The notes under the pieces are model-generated. The model was not told the origin of the DNA and did no database searches. It saw only the letters and a program-made list of their open reading frames with translations. DNA of 64,000 nt from Candidatus Krumholzibacteriota bacterium (GTDB lineage: Bacteria; Krumholzibacteriota; Krumholzibacteriia; JAJRXK01): NCBI GenBank assembly GCA_029262065.1, contig JAJDAC010000053.1, forward strand, positions 1 to 64,000, written 5' to 3'. Below are positions 35,195 through 43,332 of the stretch, one piece after another. Every line of letters starts with the position of its first letter. Positions within the stretch are counted from its first letter, which is position 1. The position numbers and the translations under genes were made by a program.

Positions 35195-35854
35195 CTAGAA
35201 CATCTTGAAGTCATAAGGCAGCCGTACCCAGACGGGGACGGGCTGCTGGCGCTGGCGCGCCGGTTCGAACCTGGAATCGAGCGCGGCTCGCAGGGCTGAC
35301 TTGTCGAGAATCGGGTGAACGCCGCTGACCACGATGGCCTGCAGCACTCGCCCCTCGGTGCCCACCAGGGCGTCGATCACCACCATACCGTTCAAGCCCA
35401 GTTCCCGCGCCATTTCGGGGTACGCGGGTACGGCCCGATTGCGCAATTCGGGTTGGGTATGGAAATCCACGAAGATCGGTTCCGGCGGCCGCGGCATCGC
35501 GATCGCCGGACCTTCGGACGCCAGACCCAGATCGGTCATGGACATGAGCGGCGGCATTTCATTCAGGAGCGCTGGCTCGAAGACCGGGGCCGGTCCCGCT
35601 TCGCTCAGCCCGCGCACGGTCCTTGGCAACCGCACCGGCGCGGTACTGATGACGTCTATTTCCGTAATCCTGGTTTCTTCGACCGGAAGCCGGTACGGCT
35701 GGATGATGACCGGTGGCCACACCGCGAACACCAGGACCATCAAGGCCAGCGCCAGCAGGGCCGCGTGGCGTAGGGTCTGGGGATAGGCGTCTTTGAGAAG
35801 TTGATTGGCCGACGCGGAATGCGACGTCTCACCGGAGAACGACAATTGAAGCAT
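35195..35854 (-). CDS. TonB-like energy-transducing protein
   Basis: A 219-residue protein. One N-terminal membrane helix (HAALLALALMVLVFAVWPPVI) is followed by a proline-containing linker and a TonB C-terminal domain (VPAYPEMARELGLNGMVVIDALVGTEGRVLQAIVVSGVHPILDKSALRAALDSRFEPARQRQQPVPVWVRLPYDF). Proteins of this kind couple inner-membrane proton motive force to outer-membrane receptors, but no ExbB/ExbD or receptor gene is nearby. The linker is shorter and less proline-rich than in classic TonB, so it may serve another trans-envelope role. The start lacks a clear ribosome site. Confidence 0.8.
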   Translation of the reverse strand: MLQLSFSGETSHSASANQLLKDAYPQTLRHAALLALALMVLVFAVWPPVIIQPYRLPVEETRITEIDVISTAPVRLPRTVRGLSEAGPAPVFEPALLNEMPPLMSMTDLGLASEGPAIAMPRPPEPIFVDFHTQPELRNRAVPAYPEMARELGLNGMVVIDALVGTEGRVLQAIVVSGVHPILDKSALRAALDSRFEPARQRQQPVPVWVRLPYDFKMF

Positions 35855-35991
35855 GGGAAACCCGGGCTCTGCACCGTGGGGGACGAACGGCTACCACCAA
35901 GTTCGCGAGGGTGACGGGCCCAGGTCAATGGTATGCTGCGCCCGCTGGGACCAAGGTCATTGCGACCGATTTTTCCGCAAGGAGCCACGCC

Positions 35992-36744
35992 GTGAACACG
36001 CGCGAATACCTGGAGCGCATCGGCGTTCGCGGTTCTACCGAACCCGGACTGGCGAATCTGCGCGCCCTGCACACACAGCACTTGCTTGCGGTGCCCTTCG
36101 AGAACCTCGACATCCACGCGCAGCGCCGTCTTTCTCTCGATCTGGACGACCTGTTCGACAAGATCGTCATCCGCCGTCGGGGCGGTTTCTGCTACGAGTT
36201 GAACGGTCTGTTCGCCTGGTTGCTACGCACCCTCGGATACCGCGTCGATCTGCTGTCGGCCCGCGTGGTGAACGACACCACCAACGAGGCCGGTCCGCCG
36301 TTCGACCATATGGCGCTACTGGTGCATCTGGATCAACGCTGGTTGGCCGACGTGGGTTTCGGCGATGGGTTTCGTCAGCCGTTGTGCGTGGACATGGACC
36401 GGGTCCAGGAACAAGAAGGCGAAGACTACAGTCTCGAAGCCGGTGCCGACGGCGAGTTCAGCCTTCACCAGCGCAAGGCCGGAGAAGATTGGCGTACGCA
36501 GTACCATTTCAAACTTCAGCCTCACGAAATGCACGAGTTCGAACCCATGTGCCGGTACCACGAGACCTCGCCGCAATCGCACTTTTCCAGGCAACGCCTG
36601 TGCACCATCGCCACGCCCAACGGACGCATGACCCTGACCGACAACAAATGGGTAGTCAGCGATCAGGACGAACGTAGCGAACGCGAGCTGGTGGAGCCGG
36701 GGGAATTCGACGAGCTACTACGCGAACACTTCAAGCTTACCTAG
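35992..36744 (+). CDS. Arylamine N-acetyltransferase
   Basis: A 250-residue enzyme that transfers acetyl from acetyl-CoA to arylamines or hydrazines. The triad is C67 (RGGFCYELNGLF), H106 (DHMALLV) and D120 (ADVGFGDG), matching the spacing of known NATs. Other family marks: VPFENLDIH near residue 35 and MCRYHETSPQSHFSRQRLCTIATPNG. The GTG at 35992 with AAGGAG seven bases upstream is preferred to the ATG at 35911. Its 3' end overlaps that of the convergent methyltransferase by eight bases. Confidence 0.9.
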   Translation: MNTREYLERIGVRGSTEPGLANLRALHTQHLLAVPFENLDIHAQRRLSLDLDDLFDKIVIRRRGGFCYELNGLFAWLLRTLGYRVDLLSARVVNDTTNEAGPPFDHMALLVHLDQRWLADVGFGDGFRQPLCVDMDRVQEQEGEDYSLEAGADGEFSLHQRKAGEDWRTQYHFKLQPHEMHEFEPMCRYHETSPQSHFSRQRLCTIATPNGRMTLTDNKWVVSDQDERSERELVEPGEFDELLREHFKLT

Positions 36745-37438
36745 GTTTCTGGACCTCGACGTAGGCACCCATGCCCGCGTCGCTTTCGAATGTGTTGACC
36801 ACGTCCAGGCCAGCCGTGCGACACAGGTCCTCGACCTCGTCGGGCTCGAAGTGATGAACGTAGCGCAGCCCCGCTCCGCCCCGCTGCCAATCCAGCAGGA
36901 AGTCGCCGGCATCGACCTGGTCGTCGCGCAGTTCCAGCCGGCTCCAAGCAACCACCTTCTTGCGCAACCGAGGTACGTGCCGAAAGCGCCACACCGAGAG
37001 CGTGGCGCTGCCGCCGGGCGTCAGGGCCTGGGCCAGATCGAGCATCAGTCGCTGTCGCAAGGCCGCCGTGGGAATGTGGTGTAGCACCGAGAAGCAGTAG
37101 ATCTGCTCGAACTCGTCGAGGTCCGCGCTCCACCCCTCCTGGGTGATATCCGCCGCCCGCAGCTCCAGATCGGCGCGATCGTTCACCTGCAACAAGGCCG
37201 AGGCCACGTCGACACCCAGGTAGCACCCCGCGAAACCCCGGTCGCGCAGGGCCCTCCCCACGCGAGCGTCGCCACAGCCCACATCGAGCACCGAGCCTGC
37301 CTGAGACCATTGCCGGGCCTTCAGGCACCGCTCGATCCCGTCGTGCAGCCGCGTGCGGCTCTCGGCGAACTCGCCGGCGAACTCCTGGTAGAACCGGCGA
37401 TTCAGCTCCACCAGCTGCCGGGCAATGGACGTGTCCAT
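36737..37438 (-). CDS. SAM-dependent methyltransferase
   Basis: A 234-residue class I methyltransferase. Motif I is VLDVGCGDARVGRAL, followed by YLGVDVASALL, DLELRAADITQ, IYCFSVLHHIPTAALRQRLMLDLAQALTPGGSATLSVWRF. The ATG at 37438 sits only 24 bases from the divergent Elp3 start. The second half (RYVHHFEPDEVEDLCRTAGL) resembles AlkB homologue 8/Trm9-type tRNA methyltransferases. These act on the wobble uridine after Elp3, which makes the adjacency striking. Assignment to Trm9-like function is inference. Confidence 0.8.
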   Translation of the reverse strand: MDTSIARQLVELNRRFYQEFAGEFAESRTRLHDGIERCLKARQWSQAGSVLDVGCGDARVGRALRDRGFAGCYLGVDVASALLQVNDRADLELRAADITQEGWSADLDEFEQIYCFSVLHHIPTAALRQRLMLDLAQALTPGGSATLSVWRFRHVPRLRKKVVAWSRLELRDDQVDAGDFLLDWQRGGAGLRYVHHFEPDEVEDLCRTAGLDVVNTFESDAGMGAYVEVQKPR

Positions 37439-37447
37439 CGATGAACC

Positions 37448-37453
37448 TATACT
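37448..37453 (+). promoter_or_regulatory. -10 element upstream of Elp3
   Basis: TATACT lies 9 bases before the Elp3 ATG, so transcription would begin at or near the start codon, giving a leaderless message. The -35 match is weak. The complementary strand has a similar AGTATAGG toward the methyltransferase. Confidence 0.4.
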
Positions 37454-37462
37454 GTTGTGCTC

Positions 37463-39079
37463 ATGATTCACGAGCTGACACCCGCCGACATGGACCGCTT
37501 CGCCGACAGCGTGGTGGCGATCCTCGATGAGGTCCGCCACTACGATCCGCTGCCGGCCAACAAGCTGCATTCCATCTTGCGCCGACATCCGCGCGACGGC
37601 AACTCGGTGTTCAACAAGGCCCAGATCGTCCGTACCTACAAGTACCTCTGCGACCAGGGGCGGCTGGAGTTCGACCCCGGGCTACTACGCAAGATCCAGA
37701 TGAAGCCGGTGCGCAGCATTTCGGGCGTGGCGCCCGTTACCGTGCTCACCAAGCCCTACCCCTGCCCGGGCAAGTGCATTTTCTGCCCCACCGACGTGCG
37801 GATGCCCAAAAGCTATCTGCACGACGAGCCCGGAGCCATGCGCGCCGAGCAGCACGCGTTCGACCCCTTCGACCAGACCGCCTCGCGCATTCGCGCCTTC
37901 GACGGAAACGGCCACGGCACCGACAAGATCGAGCTGCTGGTACTGGGCGGCACCTGGTCGAGCTACACCCGCGACTACCAGAGCTGGTTCATCCATCGCG
38001 TGTTCGACGCCATGAACGGTCGCGACACCGCGACCCTGCAAGAAGCCCATACGGTGAATGAAACCGCCGATCACCGCAACGTGGGGCTGGTGTTGGAAAC
38101 CCGGCCCGACCACGTGAACCCCGAAGAAATCCGGTGGCTGCGGTCGTTGGGCGCCACCAAGATCCAGATGGGCGCGCAGGCGCTGGATGATCGCGTGCTG
38201 AAGATGAACCGCCGCGGTCACACCGTGGAACAAACCCGGCACGCCATGCGCCTGCTACGCGCGGCCGGCTTCAAGCTGGTGTTACACTGGATGCCCAACC
38301 TGCACGGCGCCACGCTGGCCAGCGACCGCGAAGACTTCGACCGGCTCTGGAGCGACACCGCGTTGCGCCCCGACGAAATCAAGATCTACTCGACCGCGCT
38401 GCTCGAGAACGCCGAGCTTTTCGAAGTATGGGAACGGGGTGAGTACGAGCCCTACGACGAAGACGAACTGGTCGACATGCTGATCGAGTGCAAGCAGCAG
38501 GTGCCCAGGTACTGTCGTATCAATCGACTGTACCGCGACATTCCGTCGCCCAACATCGTGGCCGGCAGCAAGATGACGAACATGCGCCAGCACATCCAGC
38601 GGCTCATGAAACAGCGAGGTGTGTACTGCAACTGCCTGCGGTGCCGCGAGGTCCGCGGCGACGCCGTGGACGTCGATCGCGCCACGTTGCGCGACCTTCC
38701 CTACGAAACCGACGGCGCGCGCGAGCACTTTCTACGATTCGAGACTCCCGACGAGTTGGTCGCGGGCTACCTTCGCCTGTCGTTACCGCACCAGCCCGGC
38801 CGAGCGGCGGGAGAAGACCTGGGAATCTCGGCCCTGGAAGGCGCCGCCCTCGTGCGCGAGGTGCACGTGTACGGTCCCGCCCTGGCATTGGGCAAATCCA
38901 ATGAACAACGCGCTCAGCATCGGGGACTGGGTCGACGCCTCCTGGCGGCGGCCGAAACGAAGGCCAAGGACGCTGGGTACCATCGGATGGCGATCATTGC
39001 CGCCGTGGGTACGCGACAGTATTACGCGGCCAGCGGCTACGAATTGTGCGACGAGTACATGGTCAAGGCGCTGCGGTAG
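37463..39079 (+). CDS. elp3: Elp3-like radical SAM/GNAT tRNA uridine-34 modification enzyme
   Basis: A 538-residue protein matching Elp3. The radical SAM motif is C101-x3-C105-x2-C108 (PYPCPGKCIFCPTD); the TIM barrel includes LVLGGTWSSYTRDYQ, GLVLETRPDHVNPEEI and IQMGAQALDDRVLKMNRRGHTVEQT. The C-terminal GNAT acetyltransferase has HRGLGRRLLAAAETKAKDAGYHRMAIIAAVGTRQYYAASGYEL. It makes carboxymethyl-type modification of uridine 34 in tRNA from acetyl-CoA. Elp3 is universal in archaea and eukaryotes but scarce in bacteria, where it acts without the other Elongator subunits. Start ATG at 37463 (a GTG at 37457 is possible). No Shine-Dalgarno is evident. Confidence 0.93.
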   Translation: MIHELTPADMDRFADSVVAILDEVRHYDPLPANKLHSILRRHPRDGNSVFNKAQIVRTYKYLCDQGRLEFDPGLLRKIQMKPVRSISGVAPVTVLTKPYPCPGKCIFCPTDVRMPKSYLHDEPGAMRAEQHAFDPFDQTASRIRAFDGNGHGTDKIELLVLGGTWSSYTRDYQSWFIHRVFDAMNGRDTATLQEAHTVNETADHRNVGLVLETRPDHVNPEEIRWLRSLGATKIQMGAQALDDRVLKMNRRGHTVEQTRHAMRLLRAAGFKLVLHWMPNLHGATLASDREDFDRLWSDTALRPDEIKIYSTALLENAELFEVWERGEYEPYDEDELVDMLIECKQQVPRYCRINRLYRDIPSPNIVAGSKMTNMRQHIQRLMKQRGVYCNCLRCREVRGDAVDVDRATLRDLPYETDGAREHFLRFETPDELVAGYLRLSLPHQPGRAAGEDLGISALEGAALVREVHVYGPALALGKSNEQRAQHRGLGRRLLAAAETKAKDAGYHRMAIIAAVGTRQYYAASGYELCDEYMVKALR

Positions 39080-39101
39080 TGACGTTGCGGCGCGCCTTCG
39101 A

Positions 39102-39671
39102 TCAGACCGGCGCCAGCTCGTTCACCACGTTGCGGGCAATGGCACACAGCTCGTACTGCATACCACCGGTGGGCTGAAGCAACTCGACCGACAGTTGCGC
39201 CGACTCCAGCGTGGCACGAAGCTCATTCAGCGTGAAGCAGGTCTTGTGGGTCATGAACTCGCGACCCTGCTGAACCGCGTCGCCGTGACCGTAGATCATG
39301 TCGTAGGGAGTAATGGGTCCCAGCGCCGAGTCGTACAGGGGCTCATGAATGCCATGCCCGTCCTGCACCGCCTGAAACACGGCCTCGACCCGGGGCACGC
39401 GTAGCTCCAGAAAGCCATTGGGCTTGAGAACGTGCCGAATCTGCTCGAGAACCTGGGGCAACTCCCAGGGGTAGAAATGCTCCAGTACGTGGCTGGCGTA
39501 GACGGCGTCGAACTGGTCGGCCGGTAGGCCGGATAGGTCGCGTAGATCGGCCACGATGTCGGCCCCACAGTCTGGGTCGATATCCAGGACCACCTGCTCC
39601 CAGCCATGGTAGTGGCTGGGCATGGGGATCGACTTCGAGCCGCCACCGGCGTTCAGTACCTTTCGCATCAT
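39102..39671 (-). CDS. SAM-dependent methyltransferase, small
   Basis: A protein of about 189 residues with a methyltransferase core: LNAGGGSKSIPMP as motif I, VVLDIDPDCGADIVADLRDLSGLPADQFDAVYASHVLEHFYPWELPQVLEQIRHVLKPNGFLELRVP. The C-terminal part (GHGIHEPLYDSALGPITPYDMIYGH) is found in methyltransferases of polysaccharide clusters. Two adjacent ATGs (39671, 39668) are possible starts, with no ribosome site. A longer frame to 39872 is unlikely. It is convergent with Elp3 at 22 bases. Confidence 0.8.
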   Translation of the reverse strand: MMRKVLNAGGGSKSIPMPSHYHGWEQVVLDIDPDCGADIVADLRDLSGLPADQFDAVYASHVLEHFYPWELPQVLEQIRHVLKPNGFLELRVPRVEAVFQAVQDGHGIHEPLYDSALGPITPYDMIYGHGDAVQQGREFMTHKTCFTLNELRATLESAQLSVELLQPTGGMQYELCAIARNVVNELAPV

Positions 39672-39817
39672 GACGGAACGTACAGGCAGGGAACGGGCCA
39701 ACTTGGCCGGCGTTCCACCCAAACCCTTGCCGGTGAGCGAACGCCCCAACTGCGCGTGTCGTTGGCCGCGGGGGCTGTTAGTATGGGGATGAATCCCGAC
39801 CACCCACGGCCAACGGA

Positions 39818-40183
39818 ATGCCAATGACAGAAGCTGCCTTCGAAGCCTGCAATATCGGCCCACGCGGCGCACGACGACGCATGATCCTGGGCGTGCCCCT
39901 GATCCTGGTGGGCGTGGTGGGATCGTTCTTCACCAAGAGCTTTCTCTGGCAGGTCGTGGCCTTCATGGGGTTCCTGTCGTTCTACCAGGCTACCGCTCGA
40001 ACCTGCGTGGCCCTTGCCTCGCGCGGCGTGCGGAACATGGATGAAAAGACCGAGTACCTCGAAAGGTCCGATGAAATCGCCTTCTTCCAACGACGAGCGC
40101 GGACCATCTACATGAAGACGTTCTTCTCGACCCTGGCGCTCGTCGTGGTCAGTCGCGTCTACCTGATCGTCGCCGGTCGCTGA
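39818..40183 (+). CDS. Small membrane protein of unknown function
   Basis: A 121-residue protein starting MPMTEAAFEACN, with two predicted membrane helices (MILGVPLILVGVVGSFF and TFFSTLALVVVSRVYLIVAG) and a central soluble loop (CVALASRGVRNMDEKTEYLERSDEIAFFQRRA). No family recognised. It lies 13 bases before the glycosyltransferase gene, so probably co-transcribed. The 146 bases between it and the divergent methyltransferase hold no further gene. Confidence 0.7.
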   Translation: MPMTEAAFEACNIGPRGARRRMILGVPLILVGVVGSFFTKSFLWQVVAFMGFLSFYQATARTCVALASRGVRNMDEKTEYLERSDEIAFFQRRARTIYMKTFFSTLALVVVSRVYLIVAGR

Positions 40184-40196
40184 ATCGGTTCGGCAC

Positions 40197-42062
40197 GTGC
40201 GCTCGTCTACGTTGACCAACCTGCTGGTGTTCGCGGCCGCCCTGCTGGTGCGCCTGGTGTACCTGGCCGAGAGCCGCGACCTGCCCACGTTCCACGTCCC
40301 CATCATCGACTCCATGGTCTACGACCAGGTGGCGCGAGCCACCGCCAACGGCGAACCCATGGACTATCGCTTCTTCTGGCAGCCCTTTTTCTATCCGGCC
40401 TGGCTTACGTTGGTCTACAAGACCGGCGGTACCCTGCTGACCGCCAAGATCCTGCAGGCGGTGGTCGGGGCACTCACCTGCCTGCTCACGGCGCGACTGG
40501 GTGCGCGTTGCTTCGACGAGACCACCGGCCGTTTCGCCGGCTTGGTGGTGGCGTTCTACGGTCCCCTCGTGTTCTTCGAGGGCGAACTGGTCGCCGCCGG
40601 TTGGGCCACATTCCTGGGTGCGGCGTTTCTGCTGCAGTGGCTGCGTGCGCGCGACACGCCCACCTTGGGGCAGGATGCGCTCTTGGGTCTGGTGGCCGCG
40701 CTGGCCGTGATCACGCGCCCCACGTTCATCCCCGCCCTGGCTCTGGCCCTGACGTGGCTTACCGTGGTCAGGTTTCGAAAAAGCCCCGCGCTCAGCGCGC
40801 GGCACCTGGCGGTCATGGCCGGCGCGTTCATGCTGGTGATCGGGTACGTGGCGCATACGAACCACGACGTCACGGGTCAGCGTTCGCCGCTACCGGCGTC
40901 GGGCGGCGTGAATCTGTACATCGGAAATCACCCCGACCCCTGTTCCACCCTGACCATTCGCCCCGGCACCGACTGGGACGAGCTGAACCGCATGGTGGGC
41001 CGGGACAAGCTGGGAAACGTGTGGGAGAACAACCGTTTCTTCTACACGAAGGCAATCGACAATCTGCAAGAGCAACCGGCCGCCGTGCTACGTGGACTGG
41101 GACGCAAGTTTCTTCAGGTGGTGAACTCGCGCGAAATTCCCCGCAACGTCGACGTGTATCTGGCCCGCGACTACTCCATGCTGCTTACGGTCCTGGTGGC
41201 GAAGGTCGGTGGGTTCGGGTTTCCGTTCGGCCTGCTCCTGCCGTTCGCAATCCTGGGCCTGGCGTTCAACGTGCGTCGTGTGCCCGCGCCAATCTGGATG
41301 TTCCCGATTCTGTACGCCGCGGCGGTCGTCGCGGTGTTCGTAAGTGCACGCTACCGGGTGGTTCTGGTGCCGTCGCTGGCCGTCTTCGCGGTGGCGGGCG
41401 CGCGCGCGGTGTGGAGCCGATGGTCGTCCAGGAACAATGCGAAATCTTCGCGCGCGCGTGGGCCCGCGCTCAGGCTGATCCCCGTGGTTACCGTGGGGGC
41501 GGTGGTCCTGCTGGCTTCGGTACCAGGCCCATTCTGTGAAGAGCAGATCGACTACGAATCCGAAACGACCTACGCCGTGGGCTACCGCAAACATCAGGCC
41601 GGCGAACTACGCTCGGCCATCGTGATGTACGAAGATGCTCTACGTCGCCGCCCCGACTACACCGAGGTGAGCAACCAGTTGGGCCTGGTCCAGAAACAGG
41701 TCGGGAACATGGCCGCGGCCATTGCCGTGTGGAACCGCGCGCGCGAGCGCGAGCCCACGGCCGTGGACGTGCGGCTGAATCTGGCGGCCGCCCTGGTCGA
41801 CACGGGACGGCGTGTCGAGGGACTGCAGGAATACAACCGCGCCCTGGCCGATGACCCCGACAACGCAGCGGCCCATCACAACGTGGCCATTACCCTGCTC
41901 GACGCTGGCCAGACCGCACAGGCCATTGCCCACGTAACGCAGGCCGTGCGATTGAATCCCGACTATGCGCAAGTCTACCGACAGATAGCATCGCGACTGA
42001 AAGCGCAGGGAAAGATCGAAGACGCGCGAACACTCGAACAGATTCTGTCCAGCCAACGCTAA
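40197..42062 (+). CDS. GT39-like membrane glycosyltransferase with TPR tail
   Basis: A 621-residue protein. About ten membrane helices (LTNLLVFAAALLVRLVYLAE, LLTAKILQAVVGALTCLLTARLGAR, ALLGLVAALAVITRP) carry the PMT/ArnT-type pattern, including the acidic first loop (IDSMVYDQVARATANGEPMD) and HPDPCSTL in the large loop. The last 160 residues are tetratricopeptide repeats (YAVGYRKHQAGELRSAIVMYEDALRRRPDYTEVSNQLG, NLAAALVDTGRRVEGLQEYNRALADDPDNAAAHHNVA). Such proteins move a sugar from a lipid carrier to protein or lipid. The GTG start at 40197 has little ribosome-site support. A 7-bp hairpin (42075-42092) follows the stop. Confidence 0.85.
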   Translation: MRSSTLTNLLVFAAALLVRLVYLAESRDLPTFHVPIIDSMVYDQVARATANGEPMDYRFFWQPFFYPAWLTLVYKTGGTLLTAKILQAVVGALTCLLTARLGARCFDETTGRFAGLVVAFYGPLVFFEGELVAAGWATFLGAAFLLQWLRARDTPTLGQDALLGLVAALAVITRPTFIPALALALTWLTVVRFRKSPALSARHLAVMAGAFMLVIGYVAHTNHDVTGQRSPLPASGGVNLYIGNHPDPCSTLTIRPGTDWDELNRMVGRDKLGNVWENNRFFYTKAIDNLQEQPAAVLRGLGRKFLQVVNSREIPRNVDVYLARDYSMLLTVLVAKVGGFGFPFGLLLPFAILGLAFNVRRVPAPIWMFPILYAAAVVAVFVSARYRVVLVPSLAVFAVAGARAVWSRWSSRNNAKSSRARGPALRLIPVVTVGAVVLLASVPGPFCEEQIDYESETTYAVGYRKHQAGELRSAIVMYEDALRRRPDYTEVSNQLGLVQKQVGNMAAAIAVWNRAREREPTAVDVRLNLAAALVDTGRRVEGLQEYNRALADDPDNAAAHHNVAITLLDAGQTAQAIAHVTQAVRLNPDYAQVYRQIASRLKAQGKIEDARTLEQILSSQR

Positions 42063-42149
42063 GCGCGACAAATCGCAAGCCGAGGGGCTTGCCCTGGCCG
42101 CGGTGGCTCCGCATATTCCCAACACGCACCCGACTCGCCAACCGGGTGT

Positions 42150-42194
42150 CCGTTTCTCGACTCCGGACCCGACACAGGTCCGGAGACCAAACGG
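42150..42194. other. Two-part hairpin
   Basis: CCGTTT (42150-42155) pairs with AAACGG (42189-42194). Inside, CTCCGGACC (42161-42169) pairs perfectly with GGTCCGGAG (42177-42185) around a 7-base loop. Confidence 0.6.
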
Positions 42195-42282
42195 CTGGCC
42201 CCACCCGAAGGCCGGTCACGGTCGCGGCGCTCGACACCCCTCTTCGAGTAACCGACAGAAAAATCTGACGCCCGTTCGGTAT

Positions 42283-42418
42283 GGACGGAGCGGTTGCGGA
42301 CCATATGGCCGGGGCGATCCCCGTGCGCCGAGTTCCGTGGGAGCGAGTAAGCAGGAGATCGCACCCACGCGGCAAGCGGCGCCTCGGCTCGGGAGCCATG
42401 GTCTGCGCCGCTCCGTCC
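42283..42418. ncRNA. Candidate structured RNA, 136 nt
   Basis: GGACGGAGCGG (42283-42293) pairs perfectly with CCGCTCCGTCC (42408-42418). After a UU/G internal loop, GCGGACCAT (42296-42304) pairs with ATGGTCTGC (42398-42406) with one G-U. Inside are a GGGG-CCCC hairpin (42311-42322), a GCCGAG-CTCGGC stem (42327-42332 with 42383-42388) and a terminal hairpin CGTGGG-A-GCGA / TCGC-A-CCCACG (42336-42369) with a 12-base loop. Strand is undetermined. Confidence 0.5.
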
Positions 42419-42510
42419 TGAACCACAATGGAGTCGAGGGGCCACCGCCCCGCGAGCATGTCCCCCGGGGGTGGTGGCCAAATCTTCTTGGCGTTATTCT
42501 TTGGCGCATC

Positions 42511-43332
42511 ATGGCGTCGAACCACGAACTACAGCACGATTTCCAGGCCGAGGTAATCCAGGCCAGTCACGAGCAACCGGTGCTCGTCGACTTCTGGGCC
42601 GAGTGGTGCGGACCCTGTCGCGTACTGGGTCCGGTACTGGAAAAACTGGCGCAGGAACAGGCCGAGCGCTTCACGCTGGTGAAGATCGATACGGAAAAGC
42701 ACCAGGACGTCGCGGCGGCCTACCGCATCCAGGGAATCCCCGCGGTGAAATTGTTCGTGGACGGCGAGCCGGTGGCCGAGTTCACCGGCGCCTTGCCCGA
42801 ACCCATGATCACGCGATGGTTGGACGAACACCTTCCCACCGCACAACCCGACGGCTACGAGCAAGCGCTGGCCCATGTGGCCGACGGCAAGTCGTCCGAG
42901 GCCATCGCCAGCCTGGAACCGGTGCTCGCCGATCATCCCGACCACATACCGTCACGGGCCCTGCTGTCGCGTTTGCTGTTTGCCGAACAGCCCGAACGGG
43001 CGGTGGAACTGGCGCGGGCCATTCCCATGGAACGTCCCGAGCGCGACGTGACCAACGCCCTCGAAAGCCTGCTGCCCATGGTGGAGTTGGCCAGAAGTTC
43101 GGGCGAGGCCGCGGGTAAGGGCGCGGAAGCCAATCTGGTGCGCGGCGCCCACGCGTTCGTCGAAGGCGATTCGGCCAAGGCGCTCGAGCGATGGATCGAC
43201 AGCCTGAAGGCGGACCGCTCGCTGCAGGGCGAGGCGGCGCGACGCGCCTGTGTGGCGCTGTTTCAACTGCTGGGACCCAACGACCCCATTACCCAGAAGT
43301 ATCGTCGTCCGTTTTCGTCCGCTCTGTTCTAG
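42511..43332 (+). CDS. Thioredoxin-like co-chaperone (CnoX/YbbN type)
   Basis: A 273-residue protein with an N-terminal thioredoxin domain (FQAEVIQASHEQPVLVDFWAEWCGPCRVLGP, C33-G-P-C36; IQGIPAVKLFVDG with the cis-proline) and a C-terminal TPR domain (ALAHVADGKSSEAIASLEPVLADHPDHIPSRALLSRLLF, GAHAFVEGDSAKALERWIDSL). This domain order is that of CnoX (YbbN), a redox-regulated holdase working with GroEL. The WCGPC motif would be redox-active. The ATG at 42511 is the first plausible start; the open frame upstream to 42103 is the structured intergenic region. Its last 44 bases overlap the 3' end of the TrmJ-like gene. Confidence 0.9.
   Translation: MASNHELQHDFQAEVIQASHEQPVLVDFWAEWCGPCRVLGPVLEKLAQEQAERFTLVKIDTEKHQDVAAAYRIQGIPAVKLFVDGEPVAEFTGALPEPMITRWLDEHLPTAQPDGYEQALAHVADGKSSEAIASLEPVLADHPDHIPSRALLSRLLFAEQPERAVELARAIPMERPERDVTNALESLLPMVELARSSGEAAGKGAEANLVRGAHAFVEGDSAKALERWIDSLKADRSLQGEAARRACVALFQLLGPNDPITQKYRRPFSSALF

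Larger units (their letters stand above)
42063..42510. other. 448-base intergenic region with extensive RNA-like secondary structure
   Basis: No protein gene is supported here. The region holds several strong inverted repeats: 42075-42092 (7-bp stem), 42150-42194 (6- and 9-bp stems around an internal loop), 42283-42418 (20-bp interrupted closing stem) and 42440-42479 (7- and 4-bp stems). It does not match RNase P, tmRNA, 6S, SRP RNA or a riboswitch that I know. It may be an RNA gene or the 5' leader of the thioredoxin gene. Confidence 0.6.

Noticed and set aside
35261-35285. tRNA-like GGTTCGAACC motif
   Set aside because: It lies inside the TonB-like gene and no acceptor, D or anticodon stems can be drawn around it.
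42103-42510. N-terminal extension of the thioredoxin frame
   Set aside because: The translated stretch is low in information, has no thioredoxin similarity and coincides with the structured intergenic hairpins; the ATG at 42511 begins the normal domain.
42063-42510. RNase P RNA, tmRNA, 6S RNA, SRP RNA or a cobalamin riboswitch
   Set aside because: None of their conserved core sequences is present on either strand.
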